A stretch of 63,878 nucleotides of DNA from Verrucomicrobiota bacterium (GTDB lineage: Bacteria; Verrucomicrobiota; Verrucomicrobiia; Opitutales; Opitutaceae). The stretch is taken from assembly GCA_018239675.1 (NCBI GenBank), contig JAFEGX010000067.1, forward strand, positions 1-63,878, in the 5' to 3' direction. Positions 1-8,795 of the stretch are shown piece by piece; positions within the stretch are counted from its first letter, which is position 1, and each line of letters begins with the position of its first letter. Both the position numbers and the translations under genes were made by a program. The notes under the pieces are model-generated. The model did not search any database. It was not told where the DNA came from and saw only the letters and a program-made list of their open reading frames with translations.

Positions 1-126
1 CGCGACATCGCGTGGTACCGCGCCTCGCTCTCGCTCGAGGGAATTTTCACGCGCGGCTGTCGCATCGGACCGCACTCGGACCTTCCATGCGAGCCACGTC
101 AACGCCGCACACGTCTATTCATCTGA
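1..126 (+). CDS. possible C-terminal fragment of a gene cut by the window edge
   Basis: Frame 1 is open from the first base to a TGA at 124-126 and would encode 41 residues beginning RDIAWYRASLSLEGIFTRG. The composition is plausible for protein, but the piece is too short to assign to a family. Bases 127-342, between here and the NTPase gene on the other strand, hold nothing I recognise. Confidence 0.2.
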   Translation, partial: RDIAWYRASLSLEGIFTRGCRIGPHSDLPCEPRQRRTRLFI

Positions 127-342
127 GTCGCATTAACGCTCAGCCTGGCTGGTACCGCTGCATTTGCGGCTTTGTGATCCATGGCCAAAACAAGGTTCCC
201 GGATCCGAGCATTGGCGGGGACGTCTGATCCGAAACCTGAGATCGATGGCGAACCAGGACACGGACTCAACGCGGGATGGGACGTACTGCGTGAGTTATT
301 CTCAACGCTCTTCGTGCCATCCCATCAACCGTCCTAGGCAAT

Positions 343-1800
343 TTACGTTTTCGGATTTCGCGACGGTGAGTCGGCGGGTTGGCGCCGGCCGAACGCGTCC
401 GAGAGCGCGAGGGCGGGGCCCCACCAGCCCAGGCGGCGGAGCTGTCCGGCCCAGCGCGCCGGCCGCACGAGGGAAACAAGCGCCATGAAGACCAGACCGA
501 CGGCGATGAACCGCAGGGTGAGCCAGCCGACCTTCTCCCAGGAGCTGCCTCCTGCCAGCAGGATGGCGGCGACAACCACAAGCGGCAGCCAGAATTTCCA
601 CCGAGTGAATTCGGCCCAGCGCGCCCAGCGGGAACCGGGTACGGCCGCGGCCGAGGCGACCCCGCCGGCGGCCTCTTGCTCCAGAATCCGGCGCAGGGCA
701 GCCGGGGGCTGCTGCAGCTGCCACGCAGCCACGGCGGCAAGGGCGCAGATCAGGCCGTGGGTCACCGCCCAACCACCGACGAGCCAGGGAAGCCCCGGTG
801 GCTGCACATGCCACGCCTGGGCCAGCCACACCACCATCGTGTCGTACGCGCGGAAGAGATCCTCCCCGAGCATCAGGTACTCAAGCACGAAGCCCTGCAG
901 CGAGGCCCACAGTCCGATCAACAGGCCGCCGAGGCCGATGGCCGGCAGGTTGAAGCCCAGAACCTGGATCGTCGTGCCGAACAGGAAGCCCTGCGCGAAG
1001 ATTGCGAGCATGGGCCGGAGCCGGTTGCCGGCGGGCGAGAGCGCCTTGAGGCCCGAAGAAATGAACGAGACCCACATCACGCGCCCGGGCTGCGTGAGGC
1101 CGAACCCGGCGAACACCATCATGGCGCCCTGCAGGGCCGAGAGAAAAGTGCTGCGGAACGGGATCTTGGCCGCGTGCAGGGCCGAGCCGAGACCAGCCTC
1201 GATCACGCCGCTCGCGCCGCCAAAGAGGCCGAGGCGGGTCCATTCGCCGAACTCGTCGCAGAGACGCTCGAGCCGGACCAGCGCCTCCGGTGACTCGGCG
1301 TCGATCACCACGTCGAACTTCCGCCCGAGACGCTCCTCGATCGCCTCGACCAGACCGGCGCGGACGGCCATCACCACGATGCGCGGGCGCTGCGAGCAGA
1401 TCGCCGGCCAGAGCGGCAGCAGGCCCTCGCCCTGCGCCTCAAACTTCGCAAACTCGTCGAGCAGGACGAGCGGGGCCCGGGGCGGCAGGCTGTTCGCCCA
1501 ATCCTGCAGCCGGAAAAAAGTGATGTCGTCGAACCGGTAGGGCGGGTTCCGGGTCTCGTCGCGGATCGCCCAGCTCAGATCCTCGTTCGTCGCCAGCATC
1601 CGCACCTGGTACTCGGCCGCGCCCTCGTCCGGCGTGCGCCTCCCGCTGGCCACCGCGAGGAACCCTTCGGTCCGCCCGCCCCGGGCCCGCTGGCGCGCGG
1701 CGAGCTCAGCCAGCACACGCGTCTTGCCCGCGCCCGGCGCGCCGATGAGCGCCACGAGCAGGCCCGGGCTGAAAGGCGGCGTCGAGACCGTGACGGGCAT
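343..1800 (-). CDS. THEP1-like P-loop NTPase fused to a multi-spanning membrane domain
   Basis: 485 residues from the ATG at 1800. The N-terminal part is a nucleotide-binding domain: a Walker A loop GAPGAGKT at residues 20-27 and a Walker B region LLDEFAKFE at about 113-121, resembling the DExGKFE signature of THEP1-type NTPases. From about residue 215 the protein becomes hydrophobic, with roughly five or six candidate membrane segments, and it ends in a short basic tail. It is divergent from a G3E GTPase across 145 bases. NTPases fused to transporter-like membrane domains suggest energised uptake of a metal or vitamin, but the substrate cannot be read from the sequence. The frame stays open upstream of 1800; this start was chosen because it directly precedes the P-loop strand and the upstream stretch overlaps the divergent gene. 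Confidence 0.75.
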   Translation of the reverse strand: MPVTVSTPPFSPGLLVALIGAPGAGKTRVLAELAARQRARGGRTEGFLAVASGRRTPDEGAAEYQVRMLATNEDLSWAIRDETRNPPYRFDDITFFRLQDWANSLPPRAPLVLLDEFAKFEAQGEGLLPLWPAICSQRPRIVVMAVRAGLVEAIEERLGRKFDVVIDAESPEALVRLERLCDEFGEWTRLGLFGGASGVIEAGLGSALHAAKIPFRSTFLSALQGAMMVFAGFGLTQPGRVMWVSFISSGLKALSPAGNRLRPMLAIFAQGFLFGTTIQVLGFNLPAIGLGGLLIGLWASLQGFVLEYLMLGEDLFRAYDTMVVWLAQAWHVQPPGLPWLVGGWAVTHGLICALAAVAAWQLQQPPAALRRILEQEAAGGVASAAAVPGSRWARWAEFTRWKFWLPLVVVAAILLAGGSSWEKVGWLTLRFIAVGLVFMALVSLVRPARWAGQLRRLGWWGPALALSDAFGRRQPADSPSRNPKT

Positions 1801-1945
1801 GCGCCCATTGGGACGGTCCCGGTTTCCGTCGCAAGTCAGATTCCACGCGGCGGGGAGCGAAATTTTCACCCCGGAATAGTCCGAATCCCGGCCGAAAGGA
1901 ATGGCTTGGAACTTGCGGGCTTTCGTTGTCGGGTATCCACCGTCC
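1801..1945. promoter_or_regulatory. divergent intergenic region
   Basis: These 145 bases separate two divergent genes, the NTPase-membrane fusion and the G3E GTPase, so promoters for both should lie here. I see no clear -35/-10 pair and no complete riboswitch. Confidence 0.35.
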
Positions 1946-3136
1946 ATGTCCCCATCCGGCTCCACATCACGACCCGCTCCCCCGGTCACGGTGCTGTGCG
2001 GTTTCCTCGGGGCCGGCAAGACGACGCTCCTCCGGCATCTGCTAGCGCAGGCGGGCACGGCGGGCGCCGGGGCCCACCCAGGCCGGCGCTGGGCGGCGGT
2101 GGTGAATGACGTGGCGGCCGTGAACATCGACGCCCAGCTCGTGGATGCGCCGCCGGCCGGCAAGCTGGTCTCGATCGGCAACGGCTGCGTCTGCTGCACG
2201 GTGCGCGATTCGCTGGCCGAGACGCTGGCCGAATTGTGCGCCACCGGGACCTACGACCACGTGCTGGTCGAGACTACCGGCGTGGCCGATCCGCGCGCCA
2301 TTGCCGGCCTATTCACGCGGCGCAATGCGTTTGGGCGCAGCCTGGGCGACTTTGCGCGGCTGTCGTCGCTGGTGACGGTGATCGACAGCCGCCATTTTCT
2401 CGACGAATGGCAGCGCGGGCGGGAGCGTCCGCCGCCGGAGCCGGGAATGCCGAAGCCGGTGTTCGAGCTGATGGTTGACCAGGCGGAGTGCGCGGATGTG
2501 CTGCTGCTGAACAAGTGCGACCTCGTGGCGGCCGACGAGCTGGATCTCGTGGAGCGGGTCCTGCGGACCCTGAATCCGCGGGCCGAGCTGATCCGCACGG
2601 AGCGCGGCCAGGTGGCCTGCGAGCTGTTGCTGGATCGGGCAAGGTTCGACCCGGTGGCGACGCCGGGCGCCGCGAAGTGGATCCGGGTGCTGCAGCAGCC
2701 CGGCGCCCCCGGGGGCGTGGGACCCGGGACCGGCGTGCGGCCGGCGGGCGCGGCCGTCCCGCACGAGGAGGAGTATGGCATCACGAGCTTCGTCTACGCA
2801 GAGCGCCGGGCGTTCGACCGCGAGCGCTTTCTGCAGCTGGTCCGCCGGGGCCTGCCGGCCGGACTGCTGCGGGCGAAGGGATTCTACTGGCTGGCGCAAC
2901 AGCCGGCCGACATCGGCTTTTTATCCGTCGCGGGCGGCGTCGCCCGCACCGAGGCGGTCGGGACGTGGGTCGCGGAGCTCAGGGAACGGGGAGTGATCAC
3001 GGATGCCGAGATTCCGGCGTCGGCGCGTGCGCACTGGGTTGAGCCGGCGGGCGACCGCCGGCAGGAGCTGGTATTCATCGGGACGGGGATTGACGAATCG
3101 GCCTGGCGCGCGGCCCTTGATGCCTGTCTGACATAA
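1946..3136 (+). CDS. G3E-family GTPase (CobW/YjiA type)
   Basis: 396 residues. A P-loop GFLGAGKTTLL lies near residues 19-29, the metal-binding motif GNGCVCCTVR near 82-91 and a nucleotide-specificity motif NKCDL near 190. A CobW C-terminal domain fills the last third. G3E GTPases are metallochaperones or insertases for zinc, cobalt or nickel. The CxCC motif is intact, so metal binding is likely. The ATG at 1946 is preferred over an upstream in-frame ATG at 1901 because it lies close to the P-loop, as usual in the family. It is divergent from the NTPase-membrane fusion, and the DUF481 gene begins nine bases after it, so the two are probably co-transcribed. A second, histidine-rich paralogue lies at 17742-19178. 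Confidence 0.9.
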   Translation: MSPSGSTSRPAPPVTVLCGFLGAGKTTLLRHLLAQAGTAGAGAHPGRRWAAVVNDVAAVNIDAQLVDAPPAGKLVSIGNGCVCCTVRDSLAETLAELCATGTYDHVLVETTGVADPRAIAGLFTRRNAFGRSLGDFARLSSLVTVIDSRHFLDEWQRGRERPPPEPGMPKPVFELMVDQAECADVLLLNKCDLVAADELDLVERVLRTLNPRAELIRTERGQVACELLLDRARFDPVATPGAAKWIRVLQQPGAPGGVGPGTGVRPAGAAVPHEEEYGITSFVYAERRAFDRERFLQLVRRGLPAGLLRAKGFYWLAQQPADIGFLSVAGGVARTEAVGTWVAELRERGVITDAEIPASARAHWVEPAGDRRQELVFIGTGIDESAWRAALDACLT

Positions 3137-3145
3137 ACCGCGAAA

Positions 3146-4318
3146 ATGACTTGTCCGCCAAAGATTTTTGAAACCCTTTCCGCGTTCGTGCGTCGAACCA
3201 GCGTGTTTTTCCTCCTTTCCTTTCGCTCGGCCCGGGTGCGGGCGCTCGTGACTCTGGCCCTGCTCATCCTGGCGGCGCGGGTTCCGGCGCGCGCAGACCT
3301 CGACCTGACCACGACGCCGGATCTGCTGGCCACCGGCACCGACGTCCTTGGCAGCAAGACCGCGTCGATGGCGATCACAGCCGAGCCAGCCTCGACCTTC
3401 GACGTGCTGATCTACAAGGACGGCGACCGCGTGCGCGGTCACCTGAAGGAGCGGTCGGCCACCGAGATTGTGTTCATATCCGAACGTTTCGGCCGCCTGG
3501 TGGTGCCGGTGACCCAGGCCAAGGTCATCCTGGCCAACGGCGAGACCGACACGATGGCCGAGGAACGCGCGCGTTCGGAGGAGGCCGTGCGGCCGTTCAC
3601 CATGCGTTCGCTGCTCTCCGTGCGCTCGCTGACCACCGAGCTGCAGCATTTCTTCGGCCCCTGGCGCGGACGCTTCGCGGTGTCCACCCAGGTCCAGACC
3701 GGACCGACCGACAGCACCAGCGAGATGGCGGAAATCTACCTCAAGCGGCGCTGGAAGGAGGACACGGTGCAGTTCGCGGCGCGGTATGACTACGGGAAGA
3801 GCGGGCAGGTCGTGACCAGCGACATGCTCAAGGCCGAGGTGGCGTGGCGCCACGATTTCCGGACCCGGCTGTTCACGGTTTACAGCCCGACCTTGGAAAT
3901 GAACCGCGCCTACGTCGACGATGGCCTGCCGGCGGACTACGTGCTCGCGCAGCAGGAGATCGGCGTGGGCTACAACGTCCTCGTCTCGCCCGCGCGCAAC
4001 CTGCGCGTGGGCATCTCGGAAAATCTTTTCGACCAGTGGCGGATTGTCGCACCCGAGTCGCACACCTCCAAGACCTCCGAGTCCGCGTTCCTTGAGGCGG
4101 ACATGTCGTTGCCGTGGCAGATGTCCGTATCCGAGCGCGGCGTCTGGTATCCGCCCTTCAGCACCTCGCAGAACGGCTGGGAAAACCGGTTCGAGCTCGA
4201 CAAGAAACTCTCGGAGACCTTCACCGTCGGTCTCCGCCACGAGATGCGCTACAACAACCCCAGTGTCCGGGTCCAAGATTACACGCTCCTGAAAATCCTG
4301 ATGGGAATCGATTTTTAG
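3146..4318 (+). CDS. DUF481-type outer-membrane protein
   Basis: 390 residues. A hydrophobic segment (TLALLILAARVPARA) is followed by a plausible cleavage site near ADL. The mature part has a short SH3-like region (dGDRVRGHLKE style) and then alternating amphipathic strands with many aromatic residues, typical of DUF481 beta-barrels. These are often annotated as salt-induced outer-membrane proteins, and their function is poorly known. The ATG at 3146 gives a long basic leader; a GTG at 3236 would give a conventional signal peptide and may be the true start. It follows the G3E GTPase by nine bases, so a role in metal homeostasis at the outer membrane is possible, but that is inference. Confidence 0.8.
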   Translation: MTCPPKIFETLSAFVRRTSVFFLLSFRSARVRALVTLALLILAARVPARADLDLTTTPDLLATGTDVLGSKTASMAITAEPASTFDVLIYKDGDRVRGHLKERSATEIVFISERFGRLVVPVTQAKVILANGETDTMAEERARSEEAVRPFTMRSLLSVRSLTTELQHFFGPWRGRFAVSTQVQTGPTDSTSEMAEIYLKRRWKEDTVQFAARYDYGKSGQVVTSDMLKAEVAWRHDFRTRLFTVYSPTLEMNRAYVDDGLPADYVLAQQEIGVGYNVLVSPARNLRVGISENLFDQWRIVAPESHTSKTSESAFLEADMSLPWQMSVSERGVWYPPFSTSQNGWENRFELDKKLSETFTVGLRHEMRYNNPSVRVQDYTLLKILMGIDF

Positions 4319-4321
4319 GAG

Positions 4322-4484
4322 TTACGATTTCGGATTTGCGATTTACGATTGAAATCCACCGCGACCAAGGGCCGCCGGCGATACTCTGCAGGGGAATGGG
4401 ACCCTTGCGCACCCGACGCGGGGCGCATCGAGGGCCGCCGGCCAAGATCGTAAATCGTCAGTCGTAAATCAGAAATCGAAAACC
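4322..4484. repeat. long imperfect inverted repeat of ATTTACGATT words
   Basis: The left arm (4322-4355) reiterates words such as CGATTTACGATT. The right arm (4447-4484) carries the complementary words ATCGTAAATCGT and TCGTAAATCAGAAATCG. The roughly 90-base interior holds a direct repeat AGGGCCGCCGGC at 4368-4379 and 4431-4442. It fills the junction between convergent genes (DUF481 and WD40). It may serve as a bidirectional terminator, but it has no run of T residues. Confidence 0.7.
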
Positions 4485-4485
4485 C

Positions 4486-5523
4486 CTACGCTTCGCACTT
4501 GAGGACGTAGATCACGCCCTTCTCCGAGCCGATGGCGAGCTGGGCGTCGTCGGGCGACCAGACGAGTTTCGTCGCCGCGGCCGGCATCTTCACGGTGGCG
4601 CGCAGGGGCTGACGGCGCTCCGGGCTCCAAATCTGCAGCACGCCATCCTGGGAGCTGGTGGCGAGCAAGCCGTGCGAGCGCTGAAACGCCACGGCGCAGA
4701 TCTTTGCGTCGTGCGGCAGCATCGTGGGTTCGCGTCCCTCCGGGCCCGCCCCCGCGCAGTCCCAAATACAGCAGTCCTTGCCGCCACCCGTCGCGAGCCA
4801 GCGGCTGGTGTGGTCGAAGGAGAGCTCCCTCACTTTGCCCTCGTAGCCGCTCATCTGGAGCTCGAGGTCCTCCTCGGGCACCCAGAGGTGCACGGACGGG
4901 TCCTGGTTTCCGGAGACCAGCCAGCGGTTGTCCGGCGACCACAGCAGCGCGTGGATACCGTTGTTATAGCCGAATTCCTTCTGGGCGACAAAATCGTCGG
5001 CGTCCCACAGGCACACCCCGCCGAAATAGGAGACTGCCACGCAGCCGCCGGCCGGCTGCCAGGCCACGGCCGAGATCGTCTTGGGCGCCGCCTTGAAGGC
5101 ATGAGCGAGCGCGCCGTCCGGCTGCAACGCGAAGAGTCCCTTGCCCGCGGCGGCCATGAGCAGCGGCCGACGGGTCGCGCTGTCCGGCTGCGGGGCCGGG
5201 CGCCAGCCGAGATGCTCGACCCAGGCGTTGCCGAGTGGCGCGGTGGCGGTGTGCTGGCCGGCAAGGGCGTCCCAAAATTTCACGGCGCCGTCCTGCCCGC
5301 CCGTGGCGAGCAGCGGCGGCGCGCCGGTCGCTGGCGACCAGCCCAGGCAGTTCGTGCCGCCGTCATGTCCCGGCAAAGCATGGCGCTGCGCGCCGTCAGC
5401 ACCGGCCAGAATCGTGACCGGACCGCTGGCCGCCGCGGCTGCCAGCAGCGAGCCGTCGGGCGACCAGGCCAGGTCGATCACATAGTCTTCAAGGGTCGCG
5501 GCCCAGTGCTTGGTCAGATTCAC
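4486..5523 (-). CDS. WD40 repeat protein
   Basis: About 345 residues from a GTG at 5523. At least six WD-type blades can be followed by motifs such as DLAWSPDG, LGWSP, GAVKFWD, LLWSPDN, LSFDHTSRW, VLQIWSPE and LVWSPDD, consistent with one seven-bladed propeller. No signal peptide is visible, so it is probably cytoplasmic. There is no ATG in frame near the first blade; GTG 5523 was chosen because it begins just before the first strand (VNLTKHW), and upstream TTG codons are alternatives. It is convergent with the DUF481 gene and divergent from the sugar transporter. WD40 proteins are scaffolds, so no specific function can be given. Confidence 0.8.
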   Translation of the reverse strand: MNLTKHWAATLEDYVIDLAWSPDGSLLAAAAASGPVTILAGADGAQRHALPGHDGGTNCLGWSPATGAPPLLATGGQDGAVKFWDALAGQHTATAPLGNAWVEHLGWRPAPQPDSATRRPLLMAAAGKGLFALQPDGALAHAFKAAPKTISAVAWQPAGGCVAVSYFGGVCLWDADDFVAQKEFGYNNGIHALLWSPDNRWLVSGNQDPSVHLWVPEEDLELQMSGYEGKVRELSFDHTSRWLATGGGKDCCIWDCAGAGPEGREPTMLPHDAKICAVAFQRSHGLLATSSQDGVLQIWSPERRQPLRATVKMPAAATKLVWSPDDAQLAIGSEKGVIYVLKCEA

Positions 5524-5844
5524 GGTGTGGGGAGCCAACGCAATCCGCCATGCCCCCGATGGCAAGCCTGCCGCGACCGGACGGCCGCGGGCAAGAGCGG
5601 GATTAGAGATCCGACAGTCGTGGCAGTGGAGGAGCGCCGGCTCACGCGCCCGGCGGGCGGTCGCGCCGGGTGAACCTCCGAGGGCCGGCCGTTGGAATAC
5701 GGGAGAGCGCGAAACTTGAATCCCGAACTTCGCGACGGCGAGGCCGCCGCCTGATGAACGTTCGGGTGATTTTGTGTCGCGCCGCCCTTGGGCGCCCCCA
5801 AGCATCAGGCCGCTTTCCCGCCCTGGCTTCCCCGGCCTGTCGTC
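5524..5844. promoter_or_regulatory. divergent intergenic region upstream of the sugar ABC operon
   Basis: These 321 bases lie between the divergent WD40 gene and the solute-binding protein gene. They contain a small inverted pair CGCGAA (5708-5713) and TTCGCG (5729-5734) flanking an AT-richer core, which could be an operator or part of a worn word repeat. No clear promoter hexamers are visible. Confidence 0.35.
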
Positions 5845-7317
5845 ATGAGACGCACCCTTCTGTTCAGCCTGCTCGCCCTCACGCTTCTGAGCGCGGCGCT
5901 TTACTGGACGAAACCTGAAAACCGAAGCACGGGCACGGTACTTTACTGGATGACCCAGAACGACGCCGTGAAACGCGAGACCGTCGCGCTCTTCCGGCAG
6001 TGGCTCGTTGAGCAGGGCCTGCCACCCGTCGAGGTGCGCATCGACCACTCCAACCAGGACATCACCAAGAAGCTCGTCCAGGGCGTGTCGGGCGTCGGCG
6101 GCGACCTCATCGACCTCTATTTCTCGGAGCTCGAGACGATGCAGGCGACCGGGATGCTCACCGACCTGACTGACCTGGCGCGGCGCGAGGGCTATGGCAC
6201 CGCGATGACCTATCCGGCCGCCTACAGCGACATCACCGTGCGCGGACGACAGTACGGTTTCCCCCGCAACGTGGATGTCACGATGATCTGGGTAAATCGC
6301 GACACCTTCGCCCGCTACGGGCAGCCGGAGCCGCCGCAGCGCTGGTCGTGGGACGAGTTTGAGGAGTGCGGCAAGCGCTTTGTTGCGGCGGCCAACCCGC
6401 CCGGCACCCGGCACCGCGTTTATTACCTCAACCGGGTCTGGCCGTACGTGCTGCGGCGCGGGCTGGGCCTGTCGACCTTCAACGAGACCATGACCCGCTG
6501 CACGCTCGACGACCCGCGCAACGTCGAGGTGCTGCGCCGGATGTACCGCTGGACCGTGGAAGAGCGGCTGATGCCGACAGCGGCGGACCAGGCGGCGATG
6601 GCGGCGGACGGGACGGCCTTCGACAGCTCGTTCGGGCTGTTTGCGTCGGGCCGCTTCGCGATGATCTACGAGGGGCTGTGGGCGCTGATCCGGCTGCGGC
6701 CGCTGGGTGACTTCCGGCTGGGCGCGGTGGAGCCGTTCACGGGCGGGTTTGCGAACACCGAGATCGGCAGCGGCGCGGTCGCGGTGTATGCGGGCTCGAA
6801 ACATCCCGTGGAGGCGCGGCGCTTCCTGCAGTTCCTGGCCAGCGAGCCCTTCAACCTGCTGATCGCGCGCAGCGGCGACTCGCTGCCGCCGGTGCCAAAG
6901 TATGCTTCGCGCCGCGAGTTTCTCGAGCCGCCGGGTTATGAGCGGGACTGGGCGGCCAAGGCGGAGTTCGCGCGCGCCGGGACCACGATCGCGATTGCCC
7001 AGAGCAAGAGCCCGTTTGCCCTGCCCAGCGTCGTGTACAAGATCGATGGCTCGGCCGCGGAGGCGGTGATCGCGGGCCAGCGGACGCCGGAGGAGGCGGC
7101 GCGCGAGGAGACGCAGCGGATCAACGCCGAGATCGCGCTGACGATCAGCCAGGACGCCGGCCTGCGGCACCTCTACGACGAGCAGGTCGCGCGGCAGCGG
7201 CAGATCGACGCGCGCCGGGCCGCCGGGCGGAAGGTGCCCGCGGCGTGGATCAGCGATCCGTTCCATCTCGCCTATTACCGCGCGCAGGGCTGGCTGGAGG
7301 AGGAGCCCCCCCGATGA
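5845..7317 (+). CDS. sugar ABC transporter, solute-binding protein (family 1)
   Basis: 490 residues. The N-terminus (MRRTLLFSLLALTLLSAALYW) is a basic-hydrophobic export signal or membrane anchor without a lipobox cysteine. The rest has the layout of family 1 extracellular solute-binding proteins: VLYWMTQNDAVKRETV at the start of lobe one, a DLYFSELETMQATGML region, and a late segment AGSKHPVEARRFLQFLAS typical of maltose/multisugar binders. It begins a three-gene operon, and its stop overlaps the next start (ATGA at 7314-7317). The ligand is unknown; nearby polysaccharide genes suggest a glycan fragment. Confidence 0.88.
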   Translation: MRRTLLFSLLALTLLSAALYWTKPENRSTGTVLYWMTQNDAVKRETVALFRQWLVEQGLPPVEVRIDHSNQDITKKLVQGVSGVGGDLIDLYFSELETMQATGMLTDLTDLARREGYGTAMTYPAAYSDITVRGRQYGFPRNVDVTMIWVNRDTFARYGQPEPPQRWSWDEFEECGKRFVAAANPPGTRHRVYYLNRVWPYVLRRGLGLSTFNETMTRCTLDDPRNVEVLRRMYRWTVEERLMPTAADQAAMAADGTAFDSSFGLFASGRFAMIYEGLWALIRLRPLGDFRLGAVEPFTGGFANTEIGSGAVAVYAGSKHPVEARRFLQFLASEPFNLLIARSGDSLPPVPKYASRREFLEPPGYERDWAAKAEFARAGTTIAIAQSKSPFALPSVVYKIDGSAAEAVIAGQRTPEEAAREETQRINAEIALTISQDAGLRHLYDEQVARQRQIDARRAAGRKVPAAWISDPFHLAYYRAQGWLEEEPPR

Positions 7318-8795
7318 AACCCCGCCGCCGTCTCCAGCGCTGGCTCACCGGCGTGGCGTTCCTGCTGCCCAACATCGCGGGCTTCTGCGCGTTCACGCTG
7401 GTCCCGCTCGTGATGAGCTTCGCGATGGCGTTCACGAACTGGGATATCCTCCGCCACAATCTCTTCCGCCATGACCCGCTGCGGTTTGTCGGCCTGGCGA
7501 ACTTCGCCCGCCTGTTCGCCGATACGGAGTTCTGGCGGGACCTCGGCAACACGCTGTTTTTCCTGCTGGGCCTCCCGTTCGCGATCGCGGGCAGCCTGAT
7601 CGCGGCGCTGCTGCTCACCCGCGTGGCCAAGGGCCGGGCCGCGAGCGGCCCGCTGCTGGCGGTGGCGACCATCGTGCTGGTGGCGAGCGCCGCCGTGCTG
7701 GTGGTGGGCGGGTTTTCCCGCAACGGCGTGCTCGGCCTCTTTGGCCTGATGGCCGGGGCGGTCCTGGTGGCCGGCCTGCTCTCGGGCGGCACCGCGTACC
7801 GCACGCTGTTCTACCTGCCGCACTTCACGGCGGGCGTCGCGACGTTCGTCCTGTGGAAGAAGCTCTACAATCCCCACACGGGTCCGTTCAACACGGCGCT
7901 GGCTCCGGTGCTGGACGGGGTCTCGGCGATGGTGCGCGCCGCGCCGGCATTCTTCACCTACGGCCTGCCCGCGCTCTGCGGCTGCGCCGCCGTGGCGATT
8001 GTGCTCTGGCAGGAGAACCGCCTGCGCCGGCGCTGGGAAGATGGCGAGGCGGGCACGGCGGCGATCGCGGCGGGGGCCGTCACGCTCGCGCTGCCGCTGG
8101 CCTGTTTTCTCCGCTGGCAAGGCTGGTCGCTCGCCCTGGCCCTCGGCGCGGCGGCCGCGGCGGCGGGATTGCTGTTCGGCGTGACGGTCCGCCGGCCGCG
8201 TCCGTGGGGCCGGGCGCGCTCGATCGATGCCGGGTTGAGTTCCGAGCTGAGCCTCGCGCTGGTGGGGGTTCCGCTGCTGCTGGCCATCACCGGCGGAATG
8301 CTGGCGGGTCCGGCGCTGCCGGCGATGGCCGTGGCCGGCTTTGAGCCGCCGAACTGGCTCGGCGAGTACGCCTGGGCCAAGCCGGCCCTCATGATCATGG
8401 CGCTGTGGGCCGCGATCGGCTCCAACAGCATGATCCTGTACCTGGCGGGCCTGAGCAACATCCCGCCGGAGCTGTACGAGGCGGCCGACATGGACGGGGC
8501 GTCCGCGATGCAGCGGTTCTGGCACATCACGTGGCCGCAGCTGGCGCCCGTGACCTTCTTCATCGCCGTGATGGGCGTGATCAACGGCCTGCAGGGCGGC
8601 TTCGAGATGGCGCGCACCATGACGCTCGGCGGCCCGGCGGGGGCCACCACGACGCTGAGCTACTTCATCTTCTCCCAAGGCTTCGAGACCGGGCGGCTCG
8701 GCTACGCGTCGGCGATCGCGTGGGTGCTCTTCGGCCTGGTGTTCGTCTTCTCCCTCGTGAACTTCCGGTTCGGGAACCGTGACGTGAATGACTAA
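7314..8795 (+). CDS. sugar ABC transporter permease, MalF-like, enlarged
   Basis: 493 residues, against about 300 for most permeases of this family. The start (FLLPNIAGFCAFTLVPLVMSF) and the cytoplasmic EAA loop (EAADMDGASAMQRFWHITWP, near residue 393) are canonical. Two hydrophobic blocks look inserted: one after GLPFAIAGSLIAALLL (LLAVATIVLVASAAVLVVGG and following) and a longer one around residues 220-345, together adding several membrane segments. The gene overlaps the binding protein by four bases and the next permease by eight, so the three are translationally coupled. The EAA loop should dock an ATPase, but none is encoded nearby, so a shared MsmX/MalK-type ATPase elsewhere is likely. 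Confidence 0.85.
   Translation: MKPRRRLQRWLTGVAFLLPNIAGFCAFTLVPLVMSFAMAFTNWDILRHNLFRHDPLRFVGLANFARLFADTEFWRDLGNTLFFLLGLPFAIAGSLIAALLLTRVAKGRAASGPLLAVATIVLVASAAVLVVGGFSRNGVLGLFGLMAGAVLVAGLLSGGTAYRTLFYLPHFTAGVATFVLWKKLYNPHTGPFNTALAPVLDGVSAMVRAAPAFFTYGLPALCGCAAVAIVLWQENRLRRRWEDGEAGTAAIAAGAVTLALPLACFLRWQGWSLALALGAAAAAAGLLFGVTVRRPRPWGRARSIDAGLSSELSLALVGVPLLLAITGGMLAGPALPAMAVAGFEPPNWLGEYAWAKPALMIMALWAAIGSNSMILYLAGLSNIPPELYEAADMDGASAMQRFWHITWPQLAPVTFFIAVMGVINGLQGGFEMARTMTLGGPAGATTTLSYFIFSQGFETGRLGYASAIAWVLFGLVFVFSLVNFRFGNRDVND

Noticed and set aside
1805-1860. A fragment resembling part of a cobalamin riboswitch (GCAAGTCAG) before the G3E gene
   Set aside because: The required CCACTG core and the upstream arms are absent, so no riboswitch is called.
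2921-4276. A 451-codon minus-strand open frame
   Set aside because: It is antisense to the DUF481 gene and part of the G3E gene, with no family signature.
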